Below, piece after piece: positions 7,538 through 15,885 of a stretch of DNA of 15,885 bases (position 1 is the stretch's first letter; every line of letters begins with the position of its first letter). Both the position numbers and the translations under genes were made by a program. The stretch covers positions 1 through 15,885 of the forward strand of contig CALQBR020000007.1 in NCBI GenBank assembly GCA_943328865.2, read 5' to 3'. The DNA comes from Sphingobacterium thalpophilum. Lineage in GTDB: Bacteria > Bacteroidota > Bacteroidia > Flavobacteriales > Flavobacteriaceae. The notes beneath the pieces are model-generated. The model was not told the origin of the DNA and did not search any database. It saw only the letters and a program-made list of their open reading frames with translations.

Positions 7538-8524
7538 ATGGTTAAAAAAATAAAACGAATAGGAGTGCTTACTTCAGGAGGTGATTCTCCCGGAATGAAT
7601 GCTGCCATACGAGCTGTAGTAAGGACTTGTGCTTTTTATGATGTAGAATGTGTCGGTATTTATCGCGGCTATCAAGGGATGATCGAAGGTGATTTTAAAG
7701 AAATGGGGCCTCGAAGTGTTAATAATATTATCAATAAAGGCGGTACGATATTAAAAACAGCACGTTCAAAAGAATTCATGACATTTGAAGGTCGTGAAAA
7801 GGCCCACAGTCATTTACTGGAAGCACAAGTAGATTCTCTTGTTATCATTGGAGGAGATGGAAGTTTTACTGGAGCTGAAGTGTTTAATAAAGAATTTGGG
7901 TTTCCAGTGATAGGAATTCCTGGAACTATTGACAATGATATTTATGGAACGACACATACTATTGGATATGATACGGCATTGAATACTGTAATAGAGGTGA
8001 TTGATAAAATCAGAGATACTGCAAGTTCTCACAATCGATTGTTTTTGGTTGAAGTAATGGGAAGAGATGCAGGTCATATTGCTTTAAATGCAGGAATAGG
8101 AGCAGGAGCTGAAGAGATACTTATTCCGGAAGAAAACTTAGGATTAGAGCGCTTATTGGAATCATTGCAAAGAAGCAAGGCTTCAGGAAAATCTTCTAGT
8201 ATAGTAGTTATTGCCGAAGGAGATAAAATTGGTAAAACGGTATTTGAATTAAAAGATTATGTAGAAACTAATTTGCCAGAATACGATGTTCGCGTTTCTG
8301 TTTTGGGACACATGCAGCGTGGTGGATCTCCATCTTGTTTTGATAGGGTTTTAGCAAGTCGACTAGGCATGAAAGCAGTAGAGTCTTTGATAGAAGGAAA
8401 AACTAATTTTATGGTAGGTTTGTTGAATGATAAAGTAGCATTAACCCCTTTAGAGCTTGCAATAAAAGGAAAAACAGATATCGACTTGGAACTTTTAAGG
8501 GTATCTGATATTATGTCAACATAG
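7538..8524 (+). CDS. pfkA: ATP-dependent 6-phosphofructokinase
   Basis: A 328-residue cytoplasmic enzyme that phosphorylates fructose 6-phosphate to fructose 1,6-bisphosphate, the committed step of glycolysis. The family signature is complete: LTSGGDSPGMNAAIR at 11-25, GGDGS at 105-109, PGTIDND at 128-134 with catalytic Asp132, MGRDAGH at 174-180 for substrate binding, and GHMQRGGSP at 257-265. The glycine in GGDGS and the glycine before TIDND (Gly129) are those of ATP-using enzymes; pyrophosphate-dependent relatives usually have Asp and Lys there. Length is typical of the bacterial short form. ATG at 7538 is the start; there is no Shine-Dalgarno sequence, and a weak TATATTTA at 7509-7516 is the only promoter-like element nearby. 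The next gene, gapA, follows after 35 bases on the same strand, making a likely glycolytic operon. Confidence 0.97.
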   Translation: MVKKIKRIGVLTSGGDSPGMNAAIRAVVRTCAFYDVECVGIYRGYQGMIEGDFKEMGPRSVNNIINKGGTILKTARSKEFMTFEGREKAHSHLLEAQVDSLVIIGGDGSFTGAEVFNKEFGFPVIGIPGTIDNDIYGTTHTIGYDTALNTVIEVIDKIRDTASSHNRLFLVEVMGRDAGHIALNAGIGAGAEEILIPEENLGLERLLESLQRSKASGKSSSIVVIAEGDKIGKTVFELKDYVETNLPEYDVRVSVLGHMQRGGSPSCFDRVLASRLGMKAVESLIEGKTNFMVGLLNDKVALTPLELAIKGKTDIDLELLRVSDIMST

Positions 8525-8544
8525 CAAAAACACAAATTGTATAG

Positions 8545-9570
<1,026 letters not shown>

Positions 9571-9624
9571 TTGATTTATTTTATTCCTAAAATATAATAA
9601 CCATTTTTATACTGTTTTTTTCGA

Positions 9625-9646
9625 CCGAGTTAACTTGGCTTTTTTT
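9625..9646 (+). terminator. Probable intrinsic terminator after gapA
   Basis: CCGAG (9625-9629), a TTAA loop and CTTGG (9634-9638) form a 5-base stem with one G-U pair, followed by C and a run of seven T (9640-9646) on the plus strand. The stem is short, so it may be leaky. The same bases form a near-palindrome, so a protein-binding site is an alternative reading. Confidence 0.5.
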
Positions 9647-9722
9647 GAATTATTTTTATAAAAAATATATATGAGCGAGAAAAAAGCATGATGAACCTTA
9701 ATATTTAAAGTTTAAACGAAAT

Positions 9723-10574
9723 ATGAAATTACTAGTAGATAGCGGTTCCACGAAAGCCGATTGGATTGCAATAGCCGAAAGCGGTAAAGTTTTATTTAGC
9801 ACACAAACTTTAGGCTTAAATCCAGAAGTGCTCAATAAAGAAGAATTTATTTCACGTTTGAATGATTCTGTAGATATTTCACAAAACAAAAATAAAGTTT
9901 CGCATTTATTTTTCTATGGCGCTGGATGTGGAACTGACCGAATGAAAAAGTTCTTGAAAGAATTATATGAACAATATTTTCCAAATGCTACAGTAGTTAT
10001 TCACGAAGATACTTACGCGGCCGTTTACGCAACTACTCCCAAAAACGAAAAAGCGATTGTTTGTATTTTAGGAACCGGTTCAAATTGCAGTTATTTTGAT
10101 GGTAATAGTTTACATCAAAAAGTCCAATCACTAGGATATATAGTTATGGATGATTGCAGCGGAAATCAATTTGGAAGGCAATTAATTCGAGGGTATTATT
10201 TTGGAAAAATGCCTAAAGCAATGGCGCAGGAATTCGAAAAAGAATTTGACTTAGACGCGGATGTAATTAAGCATCATTTGTATAAAGAACCCAATCCGAA
10301 TGCTTATTTGGCTAGTTTTGCCAAGTTTTTAATCCAACACAAAGACGATGCTTTTTGTCAAAAGATCATACTTTCCTCAATGGAGGATTTTGTTGAAAAT
10401 TATATCAAACAATTTGAAAACTGTCATGAAGTCCCGATTCATTTTATTGGGTCAATTGCATTTTATTTGAAAGCGGAATTAAGGCAGGTTTTAGATAAAC
10501 AGGGATTACAATTGGGTAATGTACTTAAAAGACCTATAGATGGGCTGATTGAATTCCACCAACAAGAAGCATAA
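9723..10574 (+). CDS. BadF/BadG/BcrA/BcrD-type ATPase, probable N-acetylglucosamine kinase
   Basis: A 283-residue ASKHA-superfamily sugar kinase, most likely phosphorylating N-acetylglucosamine (or another amino sugar) at O6 with ATP. The phosphate-1 loop is VDSGSTKADW at residues 5-14; the phosphate-2 loop is LGTGSNCS at 116-123; HEDTYAAV at 94-101 supplies a likely catalytic Asp96; FIGSIAFYL at 241-249 fits the adenosine motif. Flavobacterial homologues are commonly annotated as N-acetylglucosamine kinase, and it sits behind pfkA-gapA, which would receive its product after deacetylation and deamination. The other possibility is a 2-hydroxyacyl-CoA dehydratase activator, but the Cys cluster of those proteins is absent. 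ATG at 9723 opens the phosphate-1 strand. It is separated from gapA by 152 bases with a terminator-like hairpin, so it probably has its own promoter, though I cannot pick one out with confidence. Confidence 0.82.
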   Translation: MKLLVDSGSTKADWIAIAESGKVLFSTQTLGLNPEVLNKEEFISRLNDSVDISQNKNKVSHLFFYGAGCGTDRMKKFLKELYEQYFPNATVVIHEDTYAAVYATTPKNEKAIVCILGTGSNCSYFDGNSLHQKVQSLGYIVMDDCSGNQFGRQLIRGYYFGKMPKAMAQEFEKEFDLDADVIKHHLYKEPNPNAYLASFAKFLIQHKDDAFCQKIILSSMEDFVENYIKQFENCHEVPIHFIGSIAFYLKAELRQVLDKQGLQLGNVLKRPIDGLIEFHQQEA

Positions 10575-10625
10575 ACAAAATCAGCGATAATTTTCCAAAT
10601 TAAAATCAATTCCAATTGATAAGAC

Positions 10626-10674
10626 CAACAGCCATTTTATAATTTTATATACTAAAATTACAAAATGGCTGTTG
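10626..10674. terminator. Long hairpin between convergent genes, probable terminator
   Basis: The arms 10626-10647 and 10653-10674 are reverse complements over 22 bases with one A-C mismatch (10639/10661), around a 5-base loop. The outer part is CAACAGCCATTTT, the inner part is A+T only. It lies about 50 bases after the sugar-kinase stop codon and about 55 bases after the ridA stop codon on the opposite strand, which suits a bidirectional terminator. On the plus strand it is followed by a T-rich stretch (TTGTTTCTTG) rather than a clean T run; on the minus strand there is no T run. Confidence 0.65.
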
Positions 10675-10729
10675 TTGTTTCTTGAATATTAATGCAGATA
10701 GAAACTCTTGATAGAATAGTAACAAATTC

Positions 10730-11110
10730 TTATTTTATCGCTAGAACAGAAATTTCTACATTCACATTTTTAGGCAAAGCCGCTACTTGAACGGTTTCAC
10801 GAGCGGGAGCTGATTTTTCGTCAAAATAACTACCGTAAATGGTATTAATTTTTCCGAAGTCATTCATGTCAGTAATGAAAATAGTTGTTTTTATTACATT
10901 TTCAAAAGACATTTGTGCTGCTTCAAGAACTGCTTTCATGTTTTCCATTACTTGTTTGGTTTCCGCTTCAATAGTATCTAAAACCAAGTTTCCAGTTGTT
11001 GGATTAATAGCAATCTGACCTGAAGTGTACAAAGTATTTCCAACTAAAATCGCTTGGTTGTATGGTCCAATAGGCGCTGGTGCTTTCTCTGTAAAGATGA
11101 TTTGTTTCAT
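10730..11110 (-). CDS. ridA: RidA family enamine/imine deaminase
   Basis: A 126-residue cytoplasmic protein of the YjgF/YER057c/UK114 family, which hydrolyses reactive enamine and imine intermediates such as 2-aminoacrylate released by PLP enzymes, giving a keto acid and ammonia. Family features are in the expected places: GPYNQA at 15-20 with Tyr17, YTSGQIAINP at 28-37, NMKAVLEAAQMSFENVIKTT at 57-76, catalytic Arg104 in APARETVQVAALP, and Glu119 in VNVEISVLA. Length is typical and the protein should form a trimer. The ATG at 11108-11110 starts the canonical N-terminus. It lies 25 bases downstream of the LptD-like gene on the same strand and is probably cotranscribed, an association that looks positional rather than functional. 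Confidence 0.95.
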   Translation of the reverse strand: MKQIIFTEKAPAPIGPYNQAILVGNTLYTSGQIAINPTTGNLVLDTIEAETKQVMENMKAVLEAAQMSFENVIKTTIFITDMNDFGKINTIYGSYFDEKSAPARETVQVAALPKNVNVEISVLAIK

Positions 11111-11135
11111 TTATATATAAAATTAAAATTATTAA

Positions 11136-13802
11136 TTATCGCAATTGTCTGTCTGGAATAGTTCTTTTTTCCCACTTAATATCACTAAGTACACCGGATT
11201 TAATTCCGATAAAGAATCCCCAAAAGGCATTATCTCCAAAGGGTTGCCAGTTAAAATCCATTCTCCAACTCAATAAGTCTCTTTCAAATCGAAGTTGTGT
11301 AAAAGTAACTCCATTTAGAACAAAATCATAACCTGATGAAGCTCCGAGCTTCCATCTTGGCGTTAAATCGATATTGGTAGATACCATTATGGAATTCCCA
11401 ATAATTTTATTTTCACGGTTGTTATTACTATAGGTCAAGGAATAGGCTAAAGTCATATCCCAAGGTAATCTGGCATTAAAAAATTCAGAAATTTGATTTT
11501 CGCCATTATCGTTCTCTTCAAACTGACTTTGTCTTCTGTCACTGAAATCGGTATTCGTTCCAAATAAATCATCTCCTCGGCCTCCGTTTCTTAGTCCTTG
11601 GGTATTTTCTTTTTTATTATCATCTCCATCTTTATTCGATAACGAATAATTTAAAGTCATATTAGAGCTTGTCATTCTAAATAAACTACCCCCATTATTG
11701 ACATTATAAGTTTCAATTCTTCTTCCAGAATTATCAATCGCATAGGGATCTAAAGTAGTAGCGAAATTGACATTCAGTTTATCTTTAAATAGCTTCGTTC
11801 CACCACTTATTCTCATAGGTGACCACCGCAATGAATCAGAAGTTGCATTATAGTCGGTATGAAAATTCAAGTTATTCAAAAGCATCATCTTTTTAGGCTC
11901 CGTCTTAGTTGAATCGCTATCGGTTATTTTTGCTTCAAAAGTGTTACTTACGTCAATACTTAAAATATTCGAATTTCCAAGGCTAGGTGCTCCATAAATT
12001 CCTTTTTCAAATCGGGTATACTGCTTTTGGATTGTCCCACTACCATCTGCCGCATAAGTATCAAAGTATTTTTCAAAACTTGGCGTGTATCCATAAGAAA
12101 TTCCTGGTCGCATGACGTGTCTGATGGATTTAATTTTTTTATCATCTCCAAAGTTGAATGTTCCGTAAATGGTTGTTCCGATACTAGAATTCAAAGAGTA
12201 GGTTCTAAATGCATCAAAACCATTCATATCATTATCGATTACTTTGTTTTGTAATGCATCAAAAATTTTACGAGTGGTTTTTAAATACCAAACTTCATTG
12301 TAATTTACTGCTGTAGTGGCACTAAAATATTTGAAGATCTTAAAATTAGTACTCAAAGGAATCGAATGCTGAAATCCTATTTTGGAATCTTGAAACATTT
12401 CGGGTTTAAAGAATAATGAATCTGTCGTTTGGATTCTGTTATCTCCTTTCAAATTATATTGAAAATTGATATTTTTAAAAAAACCTTTTTTCACACCTTC
12501 TTTTGGAGCAAAAGGAAATATACGATCTACGTTTAATTGTAGCGAAGGCAATGTCATATTGATTTGCTCTGTTTGGGTATTTTGTGAATGCGTAGCCGTT
12601 AGGGATAAATTCACTTGCGGAACAGAATTGAATGTTTTTGAATATGAAATCGAGGAATTCAACGTATTGTTAAGATAAGAACCAGTATTGACTTGATTGA
12701 TGGATTGTTTGAAATATTTACTGCTCCCCATGTTTACAGACGCAGAAAAACGAGAATTCGGATTTGATTTGGAATCTTTAGAATGACTCCATTGGATATT
12801 ATAAATATTGGTTTTCAAATAATCAGGATATCCTCTTTCACTGTTGATTAGGTTTTCAAATCGAAAATTAAGATTACCTCTGAATTTATAACGTTGGGCA
12901 TAACTCGATTCTAAACGCATACCATAACTGCCATTAGTGTAGTAATCTCCAAGAATCGCTAAATCATAATTGTCGCTTAAAGCAAAATAATAACCTCCGT
13001 TTTGTAAAGAATACCCTCTTAAACGAGTGTCATTGAAAGTAGGTATGATTATTCCAGATTGGCTTTGCTCAGACATTGGAAAAAAAGCAAAAGGCAATCC
13101 AATAGGGGTAGGCACATCTGCAATTACTAGATTGGTTAAACCAACTACTACCTTTTTTCCAGGTACAAATTTTACCCGATTTGTTTGAAAATAGTATTCA
13201 GGATCATTAATATCTTTGGCAGTCGTAAAACGGGCACTTTTCATAAAATAGACTGAATCGTTTTCTTTTTTTGTAACGGTTGCTTTTATTTTAAATTCCC
13301 CTTGTTCAGTTCTCGAATTCCAAACTAATGCTTTTTTTGTTTTGTAATTAAAACGAATAGAGTCGGGCTCAACCACGTTACTTCCTTGTTTAAAAACAGG
13401 GAATTGGGTATATTTACCTGTTGAATCCTTTATTCTGCCGGCATAAATCTCGTTATTTTCATAATCCATAACAATGATTCCTGCTTTCAATTCAATATCT
13501 AAATAATACAATTCGGCCTTATTGTATAGGGTAATTTGTTTTTTTTTATGGTCTATTTTTTCGAAATCTAATGCTTTTCGTTTTATTTTAGATTCTAATA
13601 AAACTTTTTTAGGTTTGAGGCTATCTTTATTTATGGTATCAGAAATTATTTCCGGATTATTAATTGCTGATTTTGGCTTAGAAGGTTCATTTTTAGTAAG
13701 TATAGACAGTGGTTGTGTCTTTAATTCTTGTCCATACATTTTGTTAGTTCCCAGTGATAGGAAAAATGATATAAAAACGATATTAAATAAGTTTGTATGC
13801 AA
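11136..13802 (-). CDS. LptD-like LPS assembly outer-membrane protein
   Basis: An 888-residue protein of the flavobacterial LptD-like family. LptD forms the outer-membrane beta-barrel that, with lipoprotein LptE, inserts lipopolysaccharide into the outer leaflet. A hydrophobic segment at residues 5-18 followed by MYGQ looks like a signal peptide. An OstA-type beta domain is suggested around 86-121 (KKKQITLYNKAELYYLDIEL), and VADVPTPIGLPFAFFP-like sequence near 226-243 is the hallmark at the entry to the barrel domain. The remainder is alternating amphipathic beta strands. The start is a TTG at 13802-13800; no ATG, GTG or TTG exists between it and the stop upstream at 13850, and the next ATG (residue 22) would destroy the signal peptide. 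The n-region has no lysine or arginine, which is unusual. There is no cysteine at all, so the disulfides known from E. coli LptD cannot form. It shares a transcript with ridA and is divergent from the amidase gene. Confidence 0.88.
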   Translation of the reverse strand: MHTNLFNIVFISFFLSLGTNKMYGQELKTQPLSILTKNEPSKPKSAINNPEIISDTINKDSLKPKKVLLESKIKRKALDFEKIDHKKKQITLYNKAELYYLDIELKAGIIVMDYENNEIYAGRIKDSTGKYTQFPVFKQGSNVVEPDSIRFNYKTKKALVWNSRTEQGEFKIKATVTKKENDSVYFMKSARFTTAKDINDPEYYFQTNRVKFVPGKKVVVGLTNLVIADVPTPIGLPFAFFPMSEQSQSGIIIPTFNDTRLRGYSLQNGGYYFALSDNYDLAILGDYYTNGSYGMRLESSYAQRYKFRGNLNFRFENLINSERGYPDYLKTNIYNIQWSHSKDSKSNPNSRFSASVNMGSSKYFKQSINQVNTGSYLNNTLNSSISYSKTFNSVPQVNLSLTATHSQNTQTEQINMTLPSLQLNVDRIFPFAPKEGVKKGFFKNINFQYNLKGDNRIQTTDSLFFKPEMFQDSKIGFQHSIPLSTNFKIFKYFSATTAVNYNEVWYLKTTRKIFDALQNKVIDNDMNGFDAFRTYSLNSSIGTTIYGTFNFGDDKKIKSIRHVMRPGISYGYTPSFEKYFDTYAADGSGTIQKQYTRFEKGIYGAPSLGNSNILSIDVSNTFEAKITDSDSTKTEPKKMMLLNNLNFHTDYNATSDSLRWSPMRISGGTKLFKDKLNVNFATTLDPYAIDNSGRRIETYNVNNGGSLFRMTSSNMTLNYSLSNKDGDDNKKENTQGLRNGGRGDDLFGTNTDFSDRRQSQFEENDNGENQISEFFNARLPWDMTLAYSLTYSNNNRENKIIGNSIMVSTNIDLTPRWKLGASSGYDFVLNGVTFTQLRFERDLLSWRMDFNWQPFGDNAFWGFFIGIKSGVLSDIKWEKRTIPDRQLR

Positions 13803-13807
13803 AGGTA
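13800..13807 (-). promoter_or_regulatory. TAnnTTTG box overlapping the LptD start codon
   Basis: On the minus strand TACCTTTG exactly matches the -7 consensus and is followed by CA, a common context in flavobacterial promoters. However, its last three bases are the TTG start codon of the LptD-like gene, and no -33 TTTG stands at the right distance. Either the motif is coincidental or the true translation start is further downstream. Confidence 0.25.
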
Positions 13808-13865
13808 TAAATACTATTTTTGTAGAATATGGTGGATTTTTGAAGCCTCAAACTTACATATTAAT

Positions 13866-13896
13866 TTTGTTCAAAAATAAACAATTATTAAATTTA
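13866..13896 (+). promoter_or_regulatory. Candidate promoter of the amidase gene
   Basis: TTTG at 13866-13869 and TAAATTTA at 13889-13896 are separated by 19 bases, matching the Bacteroidota TTTG-N19-TAnnTTTG layout with one mismatch in the final base. Transcription would begin near 13903, giving a leader of about 30 bases before the ATG at 13935. Confidence 0.5.
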
Positions 13897-13934
13897 TAAC
13901 CCCAAGCTAGTAATTAAAATAAACTTTTATATTT

Positions 13935-15095
13935 ATGTGTATCTTAAATAAAATTAAAGTCTCGTTTTTTGTTTTGTTATGTACCATCTCATTTTCAGGA
14001 TTTAGTCAAAGCAAAAAATTTAAAGTAACTCTAGATGCTGGACATGGTGATCATGATTATGGGGCTGTTTATCAAGGGCATATTGAAAAAAATATAGCGC
14101 TTTCAGTAGTGTTGAAATTGGGAAAAATATTAGAGGATCAACCTGATTTTGAAGTGAATTACACTAGAAAAACGGATATTTTTATTGATTTGATTGAAAG
14201 AGCAAATATTGCTAATAGGGCCAATGCAAATATTTTTGTTTCTATTCACTGTAATGCCAATAAAAATACAGCCGCTTATGGTACAGAGACTTTCTTAATG
14301 GGTATGACTAAAAATGCTTCTAATCTTGAAGCAGCCAAAAAAGAAAATCAGGTAATTACTTTAGAGAAAGACTACAAGCAAAAGTATAAAGGTTTTGATC
14401 CAAATGATCCTGGAACATTGATTGGAATGACCCTGATGCAGGAGGAATATTTAGAAAATAGCATTGCCTTGGCTAGTAAAATTCAAGATAAATTCACAAA
14501 TGATTTAGGGAAAAAAAATAGAGGTTTGAGTCAAGCGCCATTTATGGTTTTGCATAAAGCCTATATGCCTAGAGTTTTAATTGAAATGGGATTTATATCC
14601 AATCCAGAAGAAGGAGTGATTCTAGATTCGGAGGAAGGGCAAAATGATGTTGCAAAAGCTATTTCAGAGGCTATTATCAGTTATAAAAAGGAATATTTTT
14701 CGGTTGGTGATATGGAAGTCGAGCCTATTCCTTCTCCAAAGGGAAATGACAAACCAGTAAAAGATACTTCAACCCCTGTAAAAAAAGAAGTTAAAATAAG
14801 TAATCATGAGATCAAGCAAGAAGCAAAGGATTTAAAAAAGGGAATTGTATATAAAGTACAGATTTCTGTAAGCAGTAGAAAACTATCTTTAGTGCCAAGT
14901 AATTTTAAAGGTTTGAAAAACATAACGATGACTTCGGATTCTAAATTGTATCACTACATGTACGGTGAAACAATGGATTATGAGGAAGCTAAAAACTACT
15001 TGAAAGAAGCCAAGGATAAAGGATATAATTCATCTTTTTTATTGGCATTTGATAATGGAAAGAAAATAAGTATTAAAGAAGCCTTAAAAAAATAA
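13935..15095 (+). CDS. Secreted N-acetylmuramoyl-L-alanine amidase with SPOR-like C-terminus
   Basis: A 386-residue zinc hydrolase that cleaves the amide bond between N-acetylmuramic acid and L-alanine in peptidoglycan, probably for daughter-cell separation. Residues 1-25 form a signal peptide (NKIKVSFFVLLCTISFSGFSQ). The Amidase_3 domain runs from about 29 to 252: LDAGHG with His37, Glu51 in HIEKNIALS, His105 in SIHCNA as the zinc ligands, and catalytic Glu217 in VLIEMGFISN. A polar linker (about 258-300, rich in K, P, E and D) leads to a C-terminal domain (about 303-386) beginning YKVQISVSS, whose pattern and YEEAKNYLKEAKDKGYNSSF resemble a SPOR domain that binds denuded glycan at septa. 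The helix that occludes the active site in some AmiC-type enzymes may correspond to 131-185. It is divergent from the LptD-like gene and precedes the MCE gene by 47 bases. AmiC-like role is inferred. Confidence 0.92.
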   Translation: MCILNKIKVSFFVLLCTISFSGFSQSKKFKVTLDAGHGDHDYGAVYQGHIEKNIALSVVLKLGKILEDQPDFEVNYTRKTDIFIDLIERANIANRANANIFVSIHCNANKNTAAYGTETFLMGMTKNASNLEAAKKENQVITLEKDYKQKYKGFDPNDPGTLIGMTLMQEEYLENSIALASKIQDKFTNDLGKKNRGLSQAPFMVLHKAYMPRVLIEMGFISNPEEGVILDSEEGQNDVAKAISEAIISYKKEYFSVGDMEVEPIPSPKGNDKPVKDTSTPVKKEVKISNHEIKQEAKDLKKGIVYKVQISVSSRKLSLVPSNFKGLKNITMTSDSKLYHYMYGETMDYEEAKNYLKEAKDKGYNSSFLLAFDNGKKISIKEALKK

Positions 15096-15118
15096 CATCA
15101 AGTACAAAGATTTTATTT

Positions 15119-15126
15119 TAAATTTG
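15119..15126 (+). promoter_or_regulatory. -7 promoter box between amidase and MCE genes
   Basis: TAAATTTG exactly matches TAnnTTTG and sits 16 bases before the TTG start of the MCE gene. No clear -33 TTTG is seen. It could give the MCE gene transcription independent of the amidase gene. Confidence 0.35.
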
Positions 15127-15142
15127 CTTAAAACTTTACAAA

Positions 15143-15885
15143 TTGAAAATCACAAGAGAGATTAAAACTGCCATATTAGTTATCGGATCCATTTTATTAT
15201 TTATATGGGGATACAGTTTTTTAAAAGGCAGAAATTTATTAAGCGATTATAAAACTTTTTACGTTGAATACGAAAATGTTGAAGGTTTAGCTGCATCTGC
15301 CCCAGTGACCATAAATGGACTTGTAGTTGGGAAAGTTGCTAGTATTTCACTGCAAAACACTAACGGTAAATTAATTGCTGAACTACAAATTAAAAGTGAT
15401 TTTCCGATTTCAAAATCTAGTATTATTGATATCTATGAGCCTGGATTGATTGGTGGAAAGCAAATCCAAATTATTCCCAATTTTAATGATAAAATCATGG
15501 CAAAATCTGGTGATACCTTAAGAGGTGGAATCAAAAAAGGATTAACAGATTTGGTAGGGGAAAAGCTAACCCCATTACAGCAAAAAGTTGAAAAAACAGT
15601 AGTTAGTGCTGATTCATTGTTAACTAGTTTAAATCAAGTGTTAGACGCTCAAACTAAGGACAATTTAAAAAACAGCATCGCTAATTTGAATAAAACTTTA
15701 GCTCAGTTTAATCAAGCTTCAATAAGTGTAAACGCGATTTTAGATAAAAATAAAGGAAAAATAGACGGAACACTTACTAATATTAATAAAGTTTCTTCTG
15801 ATTTTTCTCAAATTTCAGATTCTTTGTCTAAAGCAAATATTGGTCAAACGGTTAAGAACTTATCCGAAACCTTAGCCAAAGTAGA
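15143..15885 (+). CDS. MCE/MlaD family lipid-transport protein (3' end beyond window)
   Basis: An open frame of 247 complete codons starts at TTG 15143 and runs off the right edge, so the C-terminus is missing. It encodes KITREIKTAILVIGSILLF, a positively charged stub followed by a single transmembrane helix (about residues 9-25), then an MCE domain at about 37-115 (FYVEYENVEGLAASAPVTIN, GLVVGKVASI, YEPGLIGGKQIQI). After that comes a long, apparently helical region rich in N, S, L and K, as in other MlaD-type proteins. MCE proteins form hexameric rings tethered to the inner membrane and carry phospholipids across the periplasm with an ABC transporter; no transporter subunit is in the window. 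TTG is the only conventional start: the frame is closed by a stop at 15119 and contains no ATG or GTG before 15143. It probably shares transcripts with the upstream amidase gene. Confidence 0.88.
   Translation, partial: MKITREIKTAILVIGSILLFIWGYSFLKGRNLLSDYKTFYVEYENVEGLAASAPVTINGLVVGKVASISLQNTNGKLIAELQIKSDFPISKSSIIDIYEPGLIGGKQIQIIPNFNDKIMAKSGDTLRGGIKKGLTDLVGEKLTPLQQKVEKTVVSADSLLTSLNQVLDAQTKDNLKNSIANLNKTLAQFNQASISVNAILDKNKGKIDGTLTNINKVSSDFSQISDSLSKANIGQTVKNLSETLAKV

Noticed and set aside
7538..8524. Pyrophosphate-dependent phosphofructokinase
   Set aside because: The discriminating positions are glycines (GGDGS and GTIDND) as in ATP-dependent enzymes.
12027..12254. Antisense open frames within the LptD-like gene (also 12466-12678)
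   Set aside because: They are fully inside a well-supported gene on the other strand and show no recognisable domain.
13522..13899. A 125-codon open frame on the plus strand, partly in the lptD/amidase gap
   Set aside because: Most of it is antisense to the LptD-like gene, its composition is not protein-like, and it overlaps the amidase promoter region.
13928..13935. TATATTTA, a -7-like box overlapping the amidase ATG
   Set aside because: It would place the transcript start inside the signal-peptide codons, and a better-spaced TTTG-N19-TAAATTTA lies upstream at 13866-13896.

Overview
The window looks like a chromosomal segment from a low-GC member of the Bacteroidota, most likely Flavobacterium or a close relative. 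The reasons are the strongly A+T-rich third positions, A-rich leaders without Shine-Dalgarno sequences, promoter-like TAnnTTTG boxes, and the particular set and order of genes (DUF4159, rsmE, tsaD / divergent TamB, then pfkA-gapA and a GlcNAc-kinase-like gene, then ridA-LptD / divergent amidase-MCE). The genus is inferred from family resemblance only; no search was run.

Layout, left to right. (1) 1-2924, minus strand: the 5' end of a THUMP-like SAM methyltransferase gene (cut by the window edge), a secreted DUF4159 protein, and the pair tsaD-rsmE (tRNA t6A synthesis and 16S rRNA m3U1498 methylation) separated by only 6 bases. (2) 2925-7466, plus strand: a very large TamB-type envelope protein transcribed divergently from tsaD. 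(3) 7538-10574, plus strand: a glycolysis block of ATP-type 6-phosphofructokinase and phosphorylating GAPDH 35 bases apart, then, after a probable terminator, a BadF/BadG-type sugar kinase. (4) 10575-10729: a convergent intergenic region with a long, nearly perfect hairpin that probably ends transcription. (5) 10730-13802, minus strand: an LptD-like outer-membrane protein followed by a RidA deaminase. (6) 13935-15885, plus strand: a secreted N-acetylmuramoyl-L-alanine amidase with a SPOR-like C-terminus, then an MCE/MlaD-type protein that runs off the right edge.

Functionally the window mixes housekeeping (RNA modification, glycolysis, RidA) with envelope biogenesis: TamB, LptD, amidase and MCE all act on the inner-to-outer membrane axis. 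The gene-free stretches are all short (largest 229-449, 221 bases) and contain only promoter-like boxes, hairpins or nothing recognisable. I see no tRNA, rRNA, CRISPR array, insertion sequence, phage gene, toxin-antitoxin pair or defence gene.

I looked for an undescribed system and do not think there is one here; every gene belongs to a recognisable family. The points most worth a second look are the initiation signals of the envelope genes (no conventional start codon that preserves the TamB membrane anchor, TTG starts for LptD and MCE, promoter-like boxes lying on or next to these starts), the interlocked tsaD/tamB promoter region, and the complete absence of cysteine from the two largest envelope proteins.
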